From NCBI RefSeq assembly GCF_002786325.1, contig NZ_PGTB01000004.1:1-64000 (forward strand): a DNA stretch of 64,000 nt, in the 5' to 3' direction. A program made the position numbers and the translations under genes. This document shows positions 36,475 through 44,096 of the stretch, piece by piece. The notes beneath the pieces were generated by a model that worked only from the letters and a program-made list of their open reading frames with translations, ran no database searches and was not told the origin of the DNA. The first letter of the stretch is position 1, and each line of letters begins with the position of its first letter. Source of the DNA: Pseudooceanicola lipolyticus. GTDB lineage: Bacteria; Pseudomonadota; Alphaproteobacteria; Rhodobacterales; Rhodobacteraceae.

Positions 36475-37971
36475 CTATGCCACGCGCGGGATCGGCTGCG
36501 GTTCGGCGGTATCGTCTGCCGGCCAGAACGGTCTCTGCCGGTTTTCCCACGCCACGTCCTGAAGCCGCAGCGGCGCGCCGCCGGGGCCGTGCAGCGGGAT
36601 GTACTGAACACCGGGGCCCAGCAGCTTGCGGTAATTCATCAGGTTCTTGAAGGAGGATATTTTCATCTCGGCAATGTCGATGCCGCAGGCTGCGTAATGT
36701 TCATCCATGTGCTCGTAAAAGGGCAAGCTGCCGACGAGAATCCGGATGCCGCCCGCGCGCAACAGCGCGGTCTGACCGGTGCCGGTTTTCGCACCGGCGG
36801 CCGGGCCGCCGGAATAGGTGAAGGTCCCGTCGCACAGCTTTTCCACCTGTGCGGTGACCGGGACGGGCTTGAACCAGCGGTCATCCTGTTTCGCGCCGAT
36901 GTGGAAGTCTGACTCGGCACCTTCGCCCAGGTCAAAGGCCCGCGCCGCGGTGTCGGGATCGACGATATAGAGGGCGGCGTCAGTGTCAGGTGCGATTTCA
37001 AGCAGCGCGGCCAGAAGCGCCGGGCTGTCACCCTGTGCGCCGGCGCCCATCGAGTCGGGGGCGTCGACGATCAGGGTGCGGCCCGGCGCCGCGACCGCCG
37101 CGCGCACCGCCTCGGCCGGGGTCATTGCCGGCAGTTCGAAAAGACGGCGGCGCTCCCAGATGGCGTCCAGCACCTCCTGCGCAACCGCGTCGCCGGCGGC
37201 GGGGTCGCCGTCGGTGATGGCAAGCCCGGTGACGCCCACATCCGCCATGTCGAGCCAGGGTTGGACGGGAAAAAAACTTACCGACAGCGCCCGCCCCTCG
37301 GCCTCGATCTGACGGGACAGGGCGGCGACCTGCGCCATCGGTTCGTCGCCCAGCGTCGCGCCACCCAGAACGGGGACAATGGCGTTATACTTGCGGATGC
37401 GCGTCACCGGCGCGATTTCTTTCCTCATCGCGCGGACCAGCAGGTCAGCAGCACAGGCGCCGGTGCGATAGGCATCGACATGCGGGTAGGTCTCGTATCC
37501 GACGATGATCTGGGCCATGTCGGCCATCCGTTGCGTGACATGCGCGTGCAGGTCGAGGCTGACCGCGATCGGAATTGACGGGTCGCCAAGCCGTTGCCGC
37601 ACCGCCTGGATAACGCCGCCCTCGGGGTCTTTTTCGGTCGCGCAGATCATCGCGCCGTGCAGCGAGAGGTAAACACCATCAAGCGGCAGCGCCGCGGTAA
37701 TTCCCTCTGCGATGATCTCGATCACCTCGTCGTAAAAGGCGTCGTCCACATGTCCGCCCGAGACGCAGCGTGACATGAAGAGCGGCAAAACCTGAACCCC
37801 GGCGTCATTCAGCGTGTCGAGCGCGCCGGTCACCGAGAGCTGTTTGCCGGTTGCCACCTTGATGACATCCTCGCCGTGATAGATGCCGAACCGGGCGAAA
37901 TCTTCTTTTCGGGCCACGCGGAGCGACAGGCTGTTGCCTTCGAATTCAAAGCTGGCGATCGCGACTCTCAT
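36475..37971 (-). CDS. M81 family (MlrC-like) metallopeptidase
   Basis: The 498-residue product begins MRVAIASFEFEGNSLS; I chose the ATG at 37971, where conserved family sequence starts, over one 11 codons earlier at 38004 (GAGG is close to that one, so it is not excluded). M81/MlrC proteins are zinc enzymes; expected ligands are seen in LPLDGVYLSLHGAM, VSLDLHAHVT and YETYPHVDAYRTG. The C-terminal MlrC domain follows from about residue 290. MlrC in Sphingomonads cleaves linearised microcystin, but most homologues act on unknown compounds. It is the first gene of the peptidase-ABC operon and has the LysR-type box upstream. No signal peptide, so it acts after uptake. Confidence 0.8.
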   Translation of the reverse strand: MRVAIASFEFEGNSLSLRVARKEDFARFGIYHGEDVIKVATGKQLSVTGALDTLNDAGVQVLPLFMSRCVSGGHVDDAFYDEVIEIIAEGITAALPLDGVYLSLHGAMICATEKDPEGGVIQAVRQRLGDPSIPIAVSLDLHAHVTQRMADMAQIIVGYETYPHVDAYRTGACAADLLVRAMRKEIAPVTRIRKYNAIVPVLGGATLGDEPMAQVAALSRQIEAEGRALSVSFFPVQPWLDMADVGVTGLAITDGDPAAGDAVAQEVLDAIWERRRLFELPAMTPAEAVRAAVAAPGRTLIVDAPDSMGAGAQGDSPALLAALLEIAPDTDAALYIVDPDTAARAFDLGEGAESDFHIGAKQDDRWFKPVPVTAQVEKLCDGTFTYSGGPAAGAKTGTGQTALLRAGGIRILVGSLPFYEHMDEHYAACGIDIAEMKISSFKNLMNYRKLLGPGVQYIPLHGPGGAPLRLQDVAWENRQRPFWPADDTAEPQPIPRVA

Positions 37972-38389
37972 TGCAGTATTGGGTTCCTCTAATCGTCTGG
38001 CCATGCCTCGGTTCCGTCACAAAAATGGTCGAGGCAGGTTCTGAACGTATGCACCTAACGAGAAATCTTGCAGCAACATGCACTGAATTCAAATGCGAAT
38101 TGAAGGGATCAATATGCAGGTGTTGCATATTGCCCGGATAACTGGACCGCAGGAGAAAACGTCGGCAACATTTGCGCGGCACGCGGTGCGCCGCTCGAAC
38201 CCGCCGGCACAACGCCGCCCGAGGCGGCTGCGATCGCCGGGCTTTTACGGAGATTTTGCCGGATGACCAACCCCTTGGCTGACCTCTAACAATTGGCCCG
38301 CTGGTTCTGCGAGATTGCCTGCGCGCGCTGTGTGTCATGAAAGCAGTCCGCCTGTCGGTTTTCCGGTTCGCATTGGTCCGCCGGCACCG
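37972..38389. other. Intergenic region holding the M81-ABC operon promoter
   Basis: About 420 bases separate the M81 gene from the end of the GMC gene. The part near 38111-38131 carries the LTTR box. The sequence from about 38030 to 38150 is A+T-richer than the genes, as expected for a promoter. I see no gene in the remainder. Confidence 0.5.
38111..38131. promoter_or_regulatory. LTTR box upstream of the M81-ABC operon
   Basis: AATATGCA-GGTGT-TGCATATT is a perfect 8-bp inverted repeat with a five-base centre and the T-N11-A core. It matches the box at 27581-27601 in arm sequence and spacing. It lies 140 bases before the M81 start. Confidence 0.75.
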
Positions 38390-40042
38390 TCAAAACGTCT
38401 TGAGCGTCTGGCTTCGATCAGATCGGGTGGGTGCCTTATCTTGCACCGGTCGTTTGCTCCGATCCGCGGACAGCAGGTGATCGGCCAGACGGAGGGCAAG
38501 GGCGACGATTGTCAGCGTCGGATTCACATAGCCGGCGGTGGGGAAAACGGAACTTCCCGCGACATACAGGTTGTGCACCGCGTGCATCCGGCAGTCGCTG
38601 TCGACCACGCCGGTTTGCGGGTCATGCGACATGCGGGTTGTTCCCATATGGTGTTTGCCGCCCTCCATGCTGACCGGATACCCGTCTGCATCCCTCGCGC
38701 CATGCAGGTTAAGCTGGCCGACCTTGCCATCTGCAAACAGCCGGGTCAGGCCGCGTTGAAGCAGGTCGAGCCCGCGCAGGTCACTGTCGCGCAACCGCCA
38801 GTCCACCGTGACCTGCGGCATTCCGAAGCGGTCCCGCCGCGTCGGGTCGAGGCGGACCCGGCTGTCGGGGTTCGGTGCGGTTTCGAGCGTGAACCGCGCG
38901 GCCAGCGTCCGGCGTTTGACGATGGCGCCCCTGACGCGTTCAAGCGCGCTGGCGCCGACCTCGCCGGGGCGCAGAAGCAGTGCCGGCAGGTGCCGTCGCA
39001 TGCGCCCGTCGGGAAGTTCGCGATGCATCAGCACATCCACCACCCGCGTGAGCGCGACGCCGCCACGCGACAGGAACCTGGGTGAAGATTTATGCGCCGC
39101 GCGCGAGACGAAGAAGACCGCCGCGCCGTTCACGCCCGTTTCCCTGCGCAGGCGCTCGCTGAGTGCAAACGCGCCGTGGCTCCGCTGTGCGATACCGGCC
39201 TGCTCATAGCCTTCCAGGGCGCCGACCGCCTCGGGACCAATGCCAGCGGCAAGGTCCAGCGAGCCACCGAAAAAGAAGGGGTGATCCATGAAGTATCGCC
39301 CGACAAGGTCATTGGCATTGCCAAGACCGTTTGCGCCGGACGCGCGTGACGCCAGCAGAAGCCGCGCGTTTTCGATGCCGCCACAGGCGAGGATGTAGGT
39401 CTTGGCACTGAACACCAGGCGGTGCCCGCCGGTGCTGCGCGCGTCGATATGAGAAACCTGTTGTCCAATGGCGACGATCTCGACGGCATGGGTGTCCAGG
39501 AACACCCGGACAGTGTCGCAGGCCTCCAGTTCCGGGCCCAAGGCCTGGGCGAAATCCACCTGTTGGCCATGCCGATAGCGCACCGGTTCGACGTCGCCAG
39601 CGTCGGGCACCGCCAATCCCGGGCAGACGGGCGGATCAAATCGCCAGTCGTCGAGATCGCAGAGCGCTGCCGCCCTGCGGTAATAGGGCTCCAGCACGCC
39701 GGGCTCGATCGGCCAGCCGGTCCCCGGCATGTTGGGCCGGGCTTCGAAATCCACCGGGTCGAACGGGCGGCATTGCCCGGCCCACCGGGTCGTGCTGCCG
39801 CCGAACATGCGAAACCGGGCCTTGCCCGGTGCAAAGCTTTCCCGCCCCACATTCCGGCCGTGGTAGAGAAACTGCGCCCGGTGGCTGAAGGTTTTCGCGC
39901 CGCCGGCCAAAACCGATACGGTTACGCCCTTGCCGATCATCTCGCGCGCGATGGCAAGCCCGGCGGCCCCTGCGCCGATGATGCAGATGTCGGTTTCGAT
40001 CCGGGCAGCGGAACCGGAGCGCGGTGGCGTTTCAATCGTCAT
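38390..40042 (-). CDS. GMC-type FAD oxidoreductase
   Basis: The 550-residue protein starts at the ATG at 40042; the longer frame upstream is a shadow of the AlkP-like gene, which it overlaps by 11 bases. The FAD-binding loop is DICIIGAGAAGLAIAREM near residue 18. Other GMC features are FGGSTTRWAGQCRPFD, YILACGGIENARLLL, HHMGTTRMSHDP and GYVNPTLTIVALALRLADHL, the last carrying the Asn of the catalytic pair. It oxidises an alcohol group of an unknown substrate, probably a sugar or glycoside. It is the last gene of the nine-gene glycan-like operon and has no signal peptide. Confidence 0.85.
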   Translation of the reverse strand: MTIETPPRSGSAARIETDICIIGAGAAGLAIAREMIGKGVTVSVLAGGAKTFSHRAQFLYHGRNVGRESFAPGKARFRMFGGSTTRWAGQCRPFDPVDFEARPNMPGTGWPIEPGVLEPYYRRAAALCDLDDWRFDPPVCPGLAVPDAGDVEPVRYRHGQQVDFAQALGPELEACDTVRVFLDTHAVEIVAIGQQVSHIDARSTGGHRLVFSAKTYILACGGIENARLLLASRASGANGLGNANDLVGRYFMDHPFFFGGSLDLAAGIGPEAVGALEGYEQAGIAQRSHGAFALSERLRRETGVNGAAVFFVSRAAHKSSPRFLSRGGVALTRVVDVLMHRELPDGRMRRHLPALLLRPGEVGASALERVRGAIVKRRTLAARFTLETAPNPDSRVRLDPTRRDRFGMPQVTVDWRLRDSDLRGLDLLQRGLTRLFADGKVGQLNLHGARDADGYPVSMEGGKHHMGTTRMSHDPQTGVVDSDCRMHAVHNLYVAGSSVFPTAGYVNPTLTIVALALRLADHLLSADRSKRPVQDKAPTRSDRSQTLKTF

Positions 40043-41552
40043 CACGTCCTCCCAGAAGTGCGGTTCCCTGCATCTGTTCGGGGATGGCGGCCCCCAGGCG
40101 CGACAGCACCGTTGGGGCCAGGTCCATGATGTCGCCGGCCGGTGCATCGCCTGCAGACAGGCCGCGACCGCAGGCAAGGTAGAACCCGCTTGACCGGTGA
40201 TTGCCGGATCTGCCGCTTGGATGACGGCCCGGTGTGGGCCAGTCGACCTTGCCGAAGCGTTCCGACACCACGGCGCGGTGACGGGCGGCGGGTGTCCCGC
40301 TCCAATCCACCAACAGATCCGGAAGCATCGGGCGGTAGGGCCCTTCGGGAACCACATCAGCGATCCGGGCCACCCGTGAGACAAGCGGTTCGCCGGTATC
40401 CGCATCGACAAAGCTGCCCAGGCCCTCGGTGATCCGTTCGGCCAGTTCCCCGGCCTGATCCTCGGACAGCAGGCCCGCGGCCTCGCGGCCGGCGATGTTC
40501 AGCCGGATATAGCCGGTCAGGTCGGCCACCTGGGTCAGCGCCGGCGTCTGCCGCCAGTCGCGGCCTCCGGTCCGCCAGAAACCGGTCAGCTTGTCCTGTG
40601 CGGCGGTGGGCAAACTGTCTTTCACCGCGTGCCGCAACGCTGGCGGCACCGCGCGGCGCAGGCGCTCCAGATATTTCAATGGCCGTTTACCTGCGCCGTT
40701 GTCGGACAGGATGCGCAGCAGCATATCATCGAGAATTTCCACCCGGCTGGTGTTCGGCCCCATGCCGTGCAGTGAAAACAGGATCACCTCGTCGGCATCC
40801 GCGGCCTCGATAATCCGGCCAAGCGCGTGATCCGTTGCGGCATAGACCTCTGGACGCGCGCGGTCGAATTCGGCGCGTTCCGAGGCCAGCGGCGGCGATT
40901 TCAGGCCGGTCTCGTCCCACAGCCAGTGGCCGCCCCGATGCAGGCCGGGAAAGGTAAGCAGGAACAGATCGGCGGTTTCCCGCGCCAGTATCTGTTCTGA
41001 AATATCGGCCAGCATTTCAGCGATACGGATTTGTTCGTCCCTCAGCTTCAGCACCGCCTGCACCGATTGCAGCGCATGCATCTCGGCCACGATGGGTGAG
41101 GCGCCGTGCCGCGCCTCGATCTCGGCAAGCAGCCCGGCAGGATGGGCATGCGGCGGTTCGAGGCTGTCGAGCGTGGCCCATCCCGTGAGTTCGATGCCGG
41201 ACCGCGGGGCGGAGGCAAAGGGCATGTCGAGCGCAATGACCTTGCCGCCGTCGGCGGTCAGGCCGCGCCAAAACGGCTCTCCCATAGCCCGGGGATCCGG
41301 CCGCCGGAGCGCCATCGCCTCGGGCGACCATTGCAGGTAATGGTGAAACCCCGTGAAGGAGGGCGGCGTCGAGGTGTAGAAGCTTGGCCAAACCGATCCC
41401 GGCAGCCATTGCCCAAGGGAAGACAGCATGCCAAGGCGGCCCTGCCTGCGAAGCTGTCCGAAGACGGGGGTCAGGCCCTCGTCGACGAGCTGGTCCAGAA
41501 GGCCGAGATCTGCCGCGTCCAGCGCGATCATGAGCAGTTTTGCGCGCCCCAT
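40032..41552 (-). CDS. AlkP-superfamily (type I phosphodiesterase fold) paralogue 1
   Basis: The 506-residue protein keeps the fold markers of nucleotide pyrophosphatase/phosphodiesterases: N-terminal metal Asp12 in LLMIALDAAD and a C-terminal ligand-like His in GNHRSSGFYLACGRG. The nucleophile segment is LPGSVWPSFYT, with Pro51 where Thr is expected from the W-x-x-F-x-T anchor. The usual D-x-x-G-H is H205-R-G-G-H209, and the usual SDHG is SLHG (Leu261, His262). So it lacks standard catalytic residues. No signal peptide, so it is cytoplasmic. Its start overlaps the stop of paralogue 2 by one base (TGATG). A pseudoenzyme or a new chemistry are both possible. Confidence 0.7.
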   Translation of the reverse strand: MGRAKLLMIALDAADLGLLDQLVDEGLTPVFGQLRRQGRLGMLSSLGQWLPGSVWPSFYTSTPPSFTGFHHYLQWSPEAMALRRPDPRAMGEPFWRGLTADGGKVIALDMPFASAPRSGIELTGWATLDSLEPPHAHPAGLLAEIEARHGASPIVAEMHALQSVQAVLKLRDEQIRIAEMLADISEQILARETADLFLLTFPGLHRGGHWLWDETGLKSPPLASERAEFDRARPEVYAATDHALGRIIEAADADEVILFSLHGMGPNTSRVEILDDMLLRILSDNGAGKRPLKYLERLRRAVPPALRHAVKDSLPTAAQDKLTGFWRTGGRDWRQTPALTQVADLTGYIRLNIAGREAAGLLSEDQAGELAERITEGLGSFVDADTGEPLVSRVARIADVVPEGPYRPMLPDLLVDWSGTPAARHRAVVSERFGKVDWPTPGRHPSGRSGNHRSSGFYLACGRGLSAGDAPAGDIMDLAPTVLSRLGAAIPEQMQGTALLGGRDDD

Positions 41553-43117
41553 CAGAGCGCCCTTGTCGGTTCAAGCAGGGCGTCGAGCGGGGCGCCGCGC
41601 AGACCGTTCGGCGCCGGCAGGCCGAAATGCGCAAACACCGTCGCGGTCAGGTCCTGGACCGATCCCTCAGCGCCACCGGTTGCGGCACCATGACCGGCAC
41701 AGAACACCCAGCCCACGGGTTGATGGTGCCCGGAGCGGCCATCGGGTGGCATGCTCTGCCAAAAGTTGCGAAACGCGCCGAACCTGGCCGACGTGATGGT
41801 GTTCAGGCTGAGCGGCGGGCTGTCGGACCACTGCACCAGGAGATCCGGCAGATCCGCACGATCCCGGATCTCTCGCCACAGGTCCGATGATCGCACAACG
41901 GCCTTGATCAACTGCGCGCCGGAGGCTGCGTCGACGAAGGTGGGCAGGCCGGTTGCAATCTGGGTGCACAGCGCCTCGAACTCTTCGCCGGGCGCAACGA
42001 TGCCCTCGCGTTCCCGGCCCCGCAGGTTGATGCGGATCTGCCCTTCGAAATCGCTTCCGACCAGGCGGAAGGCGCGCACTTTCGACCAATCCGTCGCCTC
42101 GGCGCGCCGCCAGTACCGCCCCAGGCCATCCTTGACCGCAACCGGCAGGTGTTCCTTCAGGGCGCTGCGCCATTCAAGCGGGATCGCATTGCGCAACCGA
42201 GGCAGCAGGGCGGGCGCGGGGGAAGGGGCGTCGGACGTGTCGGAGGTGTCGTTCTCCAGTACGCGCCGCAGCATTTCCGGCAACAGGAAATGTTTGGACG
42301 TGTTGGGCACCATCCCATTCAGCGAGAACAGGATCACCCGGCAATCCTTTGGAAGAGCCGCCACAACCTCGCCGATTGCCGTGTCGCAGGCGCGATAGAC
42401 TTCGGGCAAGGCCTCGGACAGGGCCGAGTCATTGCTGGGGCGCCGCAGGATGACGGGCATCTGCAGCTTGTGCCCGGCGCGGTGCACGGCTCCGAAGCCC
42501 AGCAGCAACAAATCCCACCGGGTGTTGCGGGCCAGATCGCAGGCCAGGGCGGATTGCTGACGCGCGCTGGCGACCAGCTGATCGCGCAGCTTTAACAAGC
42601 CCGCGGCGGTCTGCGGGCCGTAAATCTCGTCGCGCATCTCGGGCCGGCCGTGGCGGTTTCGCAGCTCGGCCGCCAAATCCTGCGGCCAGGTGCCGCGGCG
42701 CCCGCGCGTTGCATGTGCATTCCACGAGATCACCTCGGTGCCGCCAAAGGGTTTCGCCGAGGGCGCAAACGGGGCATCGATGGCCAGAACCCGCGGCCCG
42801 TCCGGCCCGAACTTGCGGTAAAACGGCGCGGTGTCGATCCAGTCCTGATCGTCGGGGCGCTCGTGCCGCATCGTGTCGGCGCGCCACTGAAGCACGCCGG
42901 AGATCCCGTGCTCGGGCGGTAATTTGCCCGTGTAGAAACCGGGCCAGACTGCGCCGACCATCACGTCGCTTTCCGACCGGATGCGCAGCAAATCGCCGCC
43001 ATCCAGCAGGCGGGCCAGGTTGGGCAGCCAGCCCTGCGATATCCCGCGTTCGATCATGGTGATCTCGGCCCCGTCGAAGGCAATCATTGCAAGCGGTTGA
43101 TAGGAACGGTCCGCCAT
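41552..43117 (-). CDS. AlkP-superfamily paralogue 2, most degenerate active site
   Basis: The 521-residue protein starts at the ATG at 43117, in a TGATG overlap with the SDR stop (a GTG one codon earlier is possible). Asp15 in MIAFDGAE is kept. The segment VMVGAVWPGFYTGK has no Ser or Thr between Asp51 and Thr63, so no nucleophile is available there. The metal motifs are H212-R-A-G-H216 and SLNG (Leu266, Asn267), so the DHG pair is fully lost; GHHQPVGWVFCAG keeps the late His. It is clearly homologous along its length to the genes on either side of the operon. Function unknown. Confidence 0.7.
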   Translation of the reverse strand: MADRSYQPLAMIAFDGAEITMIERGISQGWLPNLARLLDGGDLLRIRSESDVMVGAVWPGFYTGKLPPEHGISGVLQWRADTMRHERPDDQDWIDTAPFYRKFGPDGPRVLAIDAPFAPSAKPFGGTEVISWNAHATRGRRGTWPQDLAAELRNRHGRPEMRDEIYGPQTAAGLLKLRDQLVASARQQSALACDLARNTRWDLLLLGFGAVHRAGHKLQMPVILRRPSNDSALSEALPEVYRACDTAIGEVVAALPKDCRVILFSLNGMVPNTSKHFLLPEMLRRVLENDTSDTSDAPSPAPALLPRLRNAIPLEWRSALKEHLPVAVKDGLGRYWRRAEATDWSKVRAFRLVGSDFEGQIRINLRGREREGIVAPGEEFEALCTQIATGLPTFVDAASGAQLIKAVVRSSDLWREIRDRADLPDLLVQWSDSPPLSLNTITSARFGAFRNFWQSMPPDGRSGHHQPVGWVFCAGHGAATGGAEGSVQDLTATVFAHFGLPAPNGLRGAPLDALLEPTRAL

Positions 43118-44094
43118 CACACCGCCCCCTCGGCGCGCATCCAGCCCACGGTGCGCCGCACCGCCTGCAGGACATCATAGCGCGGGGCGAACCCCAGGCG
43201 TTCGGACGTCGCGGCGGTATCGTAGTGGCTGGGCCAGGCGTGGAAACCTGCAGTGAAGGCATGGGGCAGTTCCAGTCCGAACATCGAAAAGACCTGATCG
43301 CCGATCCGCTTGTAGGCCCGCAGGGGCCAGCCGCTGACCATGCGCGGCGCAAAGGCAACGCCCAGCTCGTCGGCAATGTTAGCAAAAACGTCCTTCAACG
43401 CGGCAGGGTCGCGGGCGACGAGAATATAGGTCGCGCCCGGTTCCGCCCGATCACCGGCGCACAGCTGCAGGCCGGCCACCACGTCGTCCACGTCGCAGCT
43501 ATGGATCTGCCCGCCGCGTGCAAGCAGCCGATAGCGACCATCACGCACCGCGCGAACGATTTTCTGCCAGTCCTTCGCCCCCGGTCCGGCGACCCGTTCG
43601 GCGATGCGGGCGATCCGATAGTCCAGCTGTCGGTTCCGCCAGACCTCGTGAAGCCTTTTTTCATTCAGCATCCGAGACGCCCCGTAATGCGAGGTGGGTC
43701 GCGGCTCGGAGCGCGCAGGGGTCAGGGGCGGCCGTCCCCGCATGACGGCCACCGAACTGGCCAGGACGAGGCGCGCGGTATTGTCCTGCGCGGCGCCGGC
43801 GGCGGCCTCGATCAATGCGGTGTTTTCCTTGGCAAAGTTGCGCCCGGAAAGCTTCTTGAAACCGCGGGCGGCGGCCAGGTGATAGATCACGTCGCACTGC
43901 GCGGCGGCGGATTTCATCAGGGCAGCGTCCGCGGCGTCGCCCCGCACGATCTCGATCCCTTCCGCCTCCATCTCCGAGGCGTCGTGGCTGGGCCGCAGCA
44001 AGGCGCGTACTTGCATGCCCGAGCCGCAGAGCGCGGACACCAGCCGTCGTCCGATAAAGCCACCAGCACCTGTCACCAAAACGCGGTTGTGCAT
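43117..44094 (-). CDS. Extended SDR NAD-dependent epimerase/dehydratase with YxxxR
   Basis: The 325-residue protein has the extended-SDR nucleotide loop VLVTGAGGFIGRRL at residues 5-18, the acidic tip region, VIYHLAAARGF, and the Ser of LASSVAV near 113. The catalytic pair is HYGASRMLNEK: Tyr137 is followed by Arg141 in the place of the near-invariant Lys. Arg could still hold the nicotinamide ribose, or activity may be reduced. Family members epimerise, dehydrate or reduce nucleotide sugars. It sits between AlkP-like paralogues, two bases from one and overlapping the other. Confidence 0.8.
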   Translation of the reverse strand: MHNRVLVTGAGGFIGRRLVSALCGSGMQVRALLRPSHDASEMEAEGIEIVRGDAADAALMKSAAAQCDVIYHLAAARGFKKLSGRNFAKENTALIEAAAGAAQDNTARLVLASSVAVMRGRPPLTPARSEPRPTSHYGASRMLNEKRLHEVWRNRQLDYRIARIAERVAGPGAKDWQKIVRAVRDGRYRLLARGGQIHSCDVDDVVAGLQLCAGDRAEPGATYILVARDPAALKDVFANIADELGVAFAPRMVSGWPLRAYKRIGDQVFSMFGLELPHAFTAGFHAWPSHYDTAATSERLGFAPRYDVLQAVRRTVGWMRAEGAV

Positions 44095-44096
44095 CG

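Noticed and set aside
34849-36912. 687-codon open frame on the + strand
   Set aside because: It is antisense to the solute-binding protein gene and part of the M81 gene, with no domain and a His/Arg/Gly-rich composition; the minus-strand proteins are clear.
40043-40411. N-terminal extension of the GMC oxidoreductase
   Set aside because: It lies within the AlkP-like paralogue in another frame and has no homology; the GMC fold starts just after 40042.
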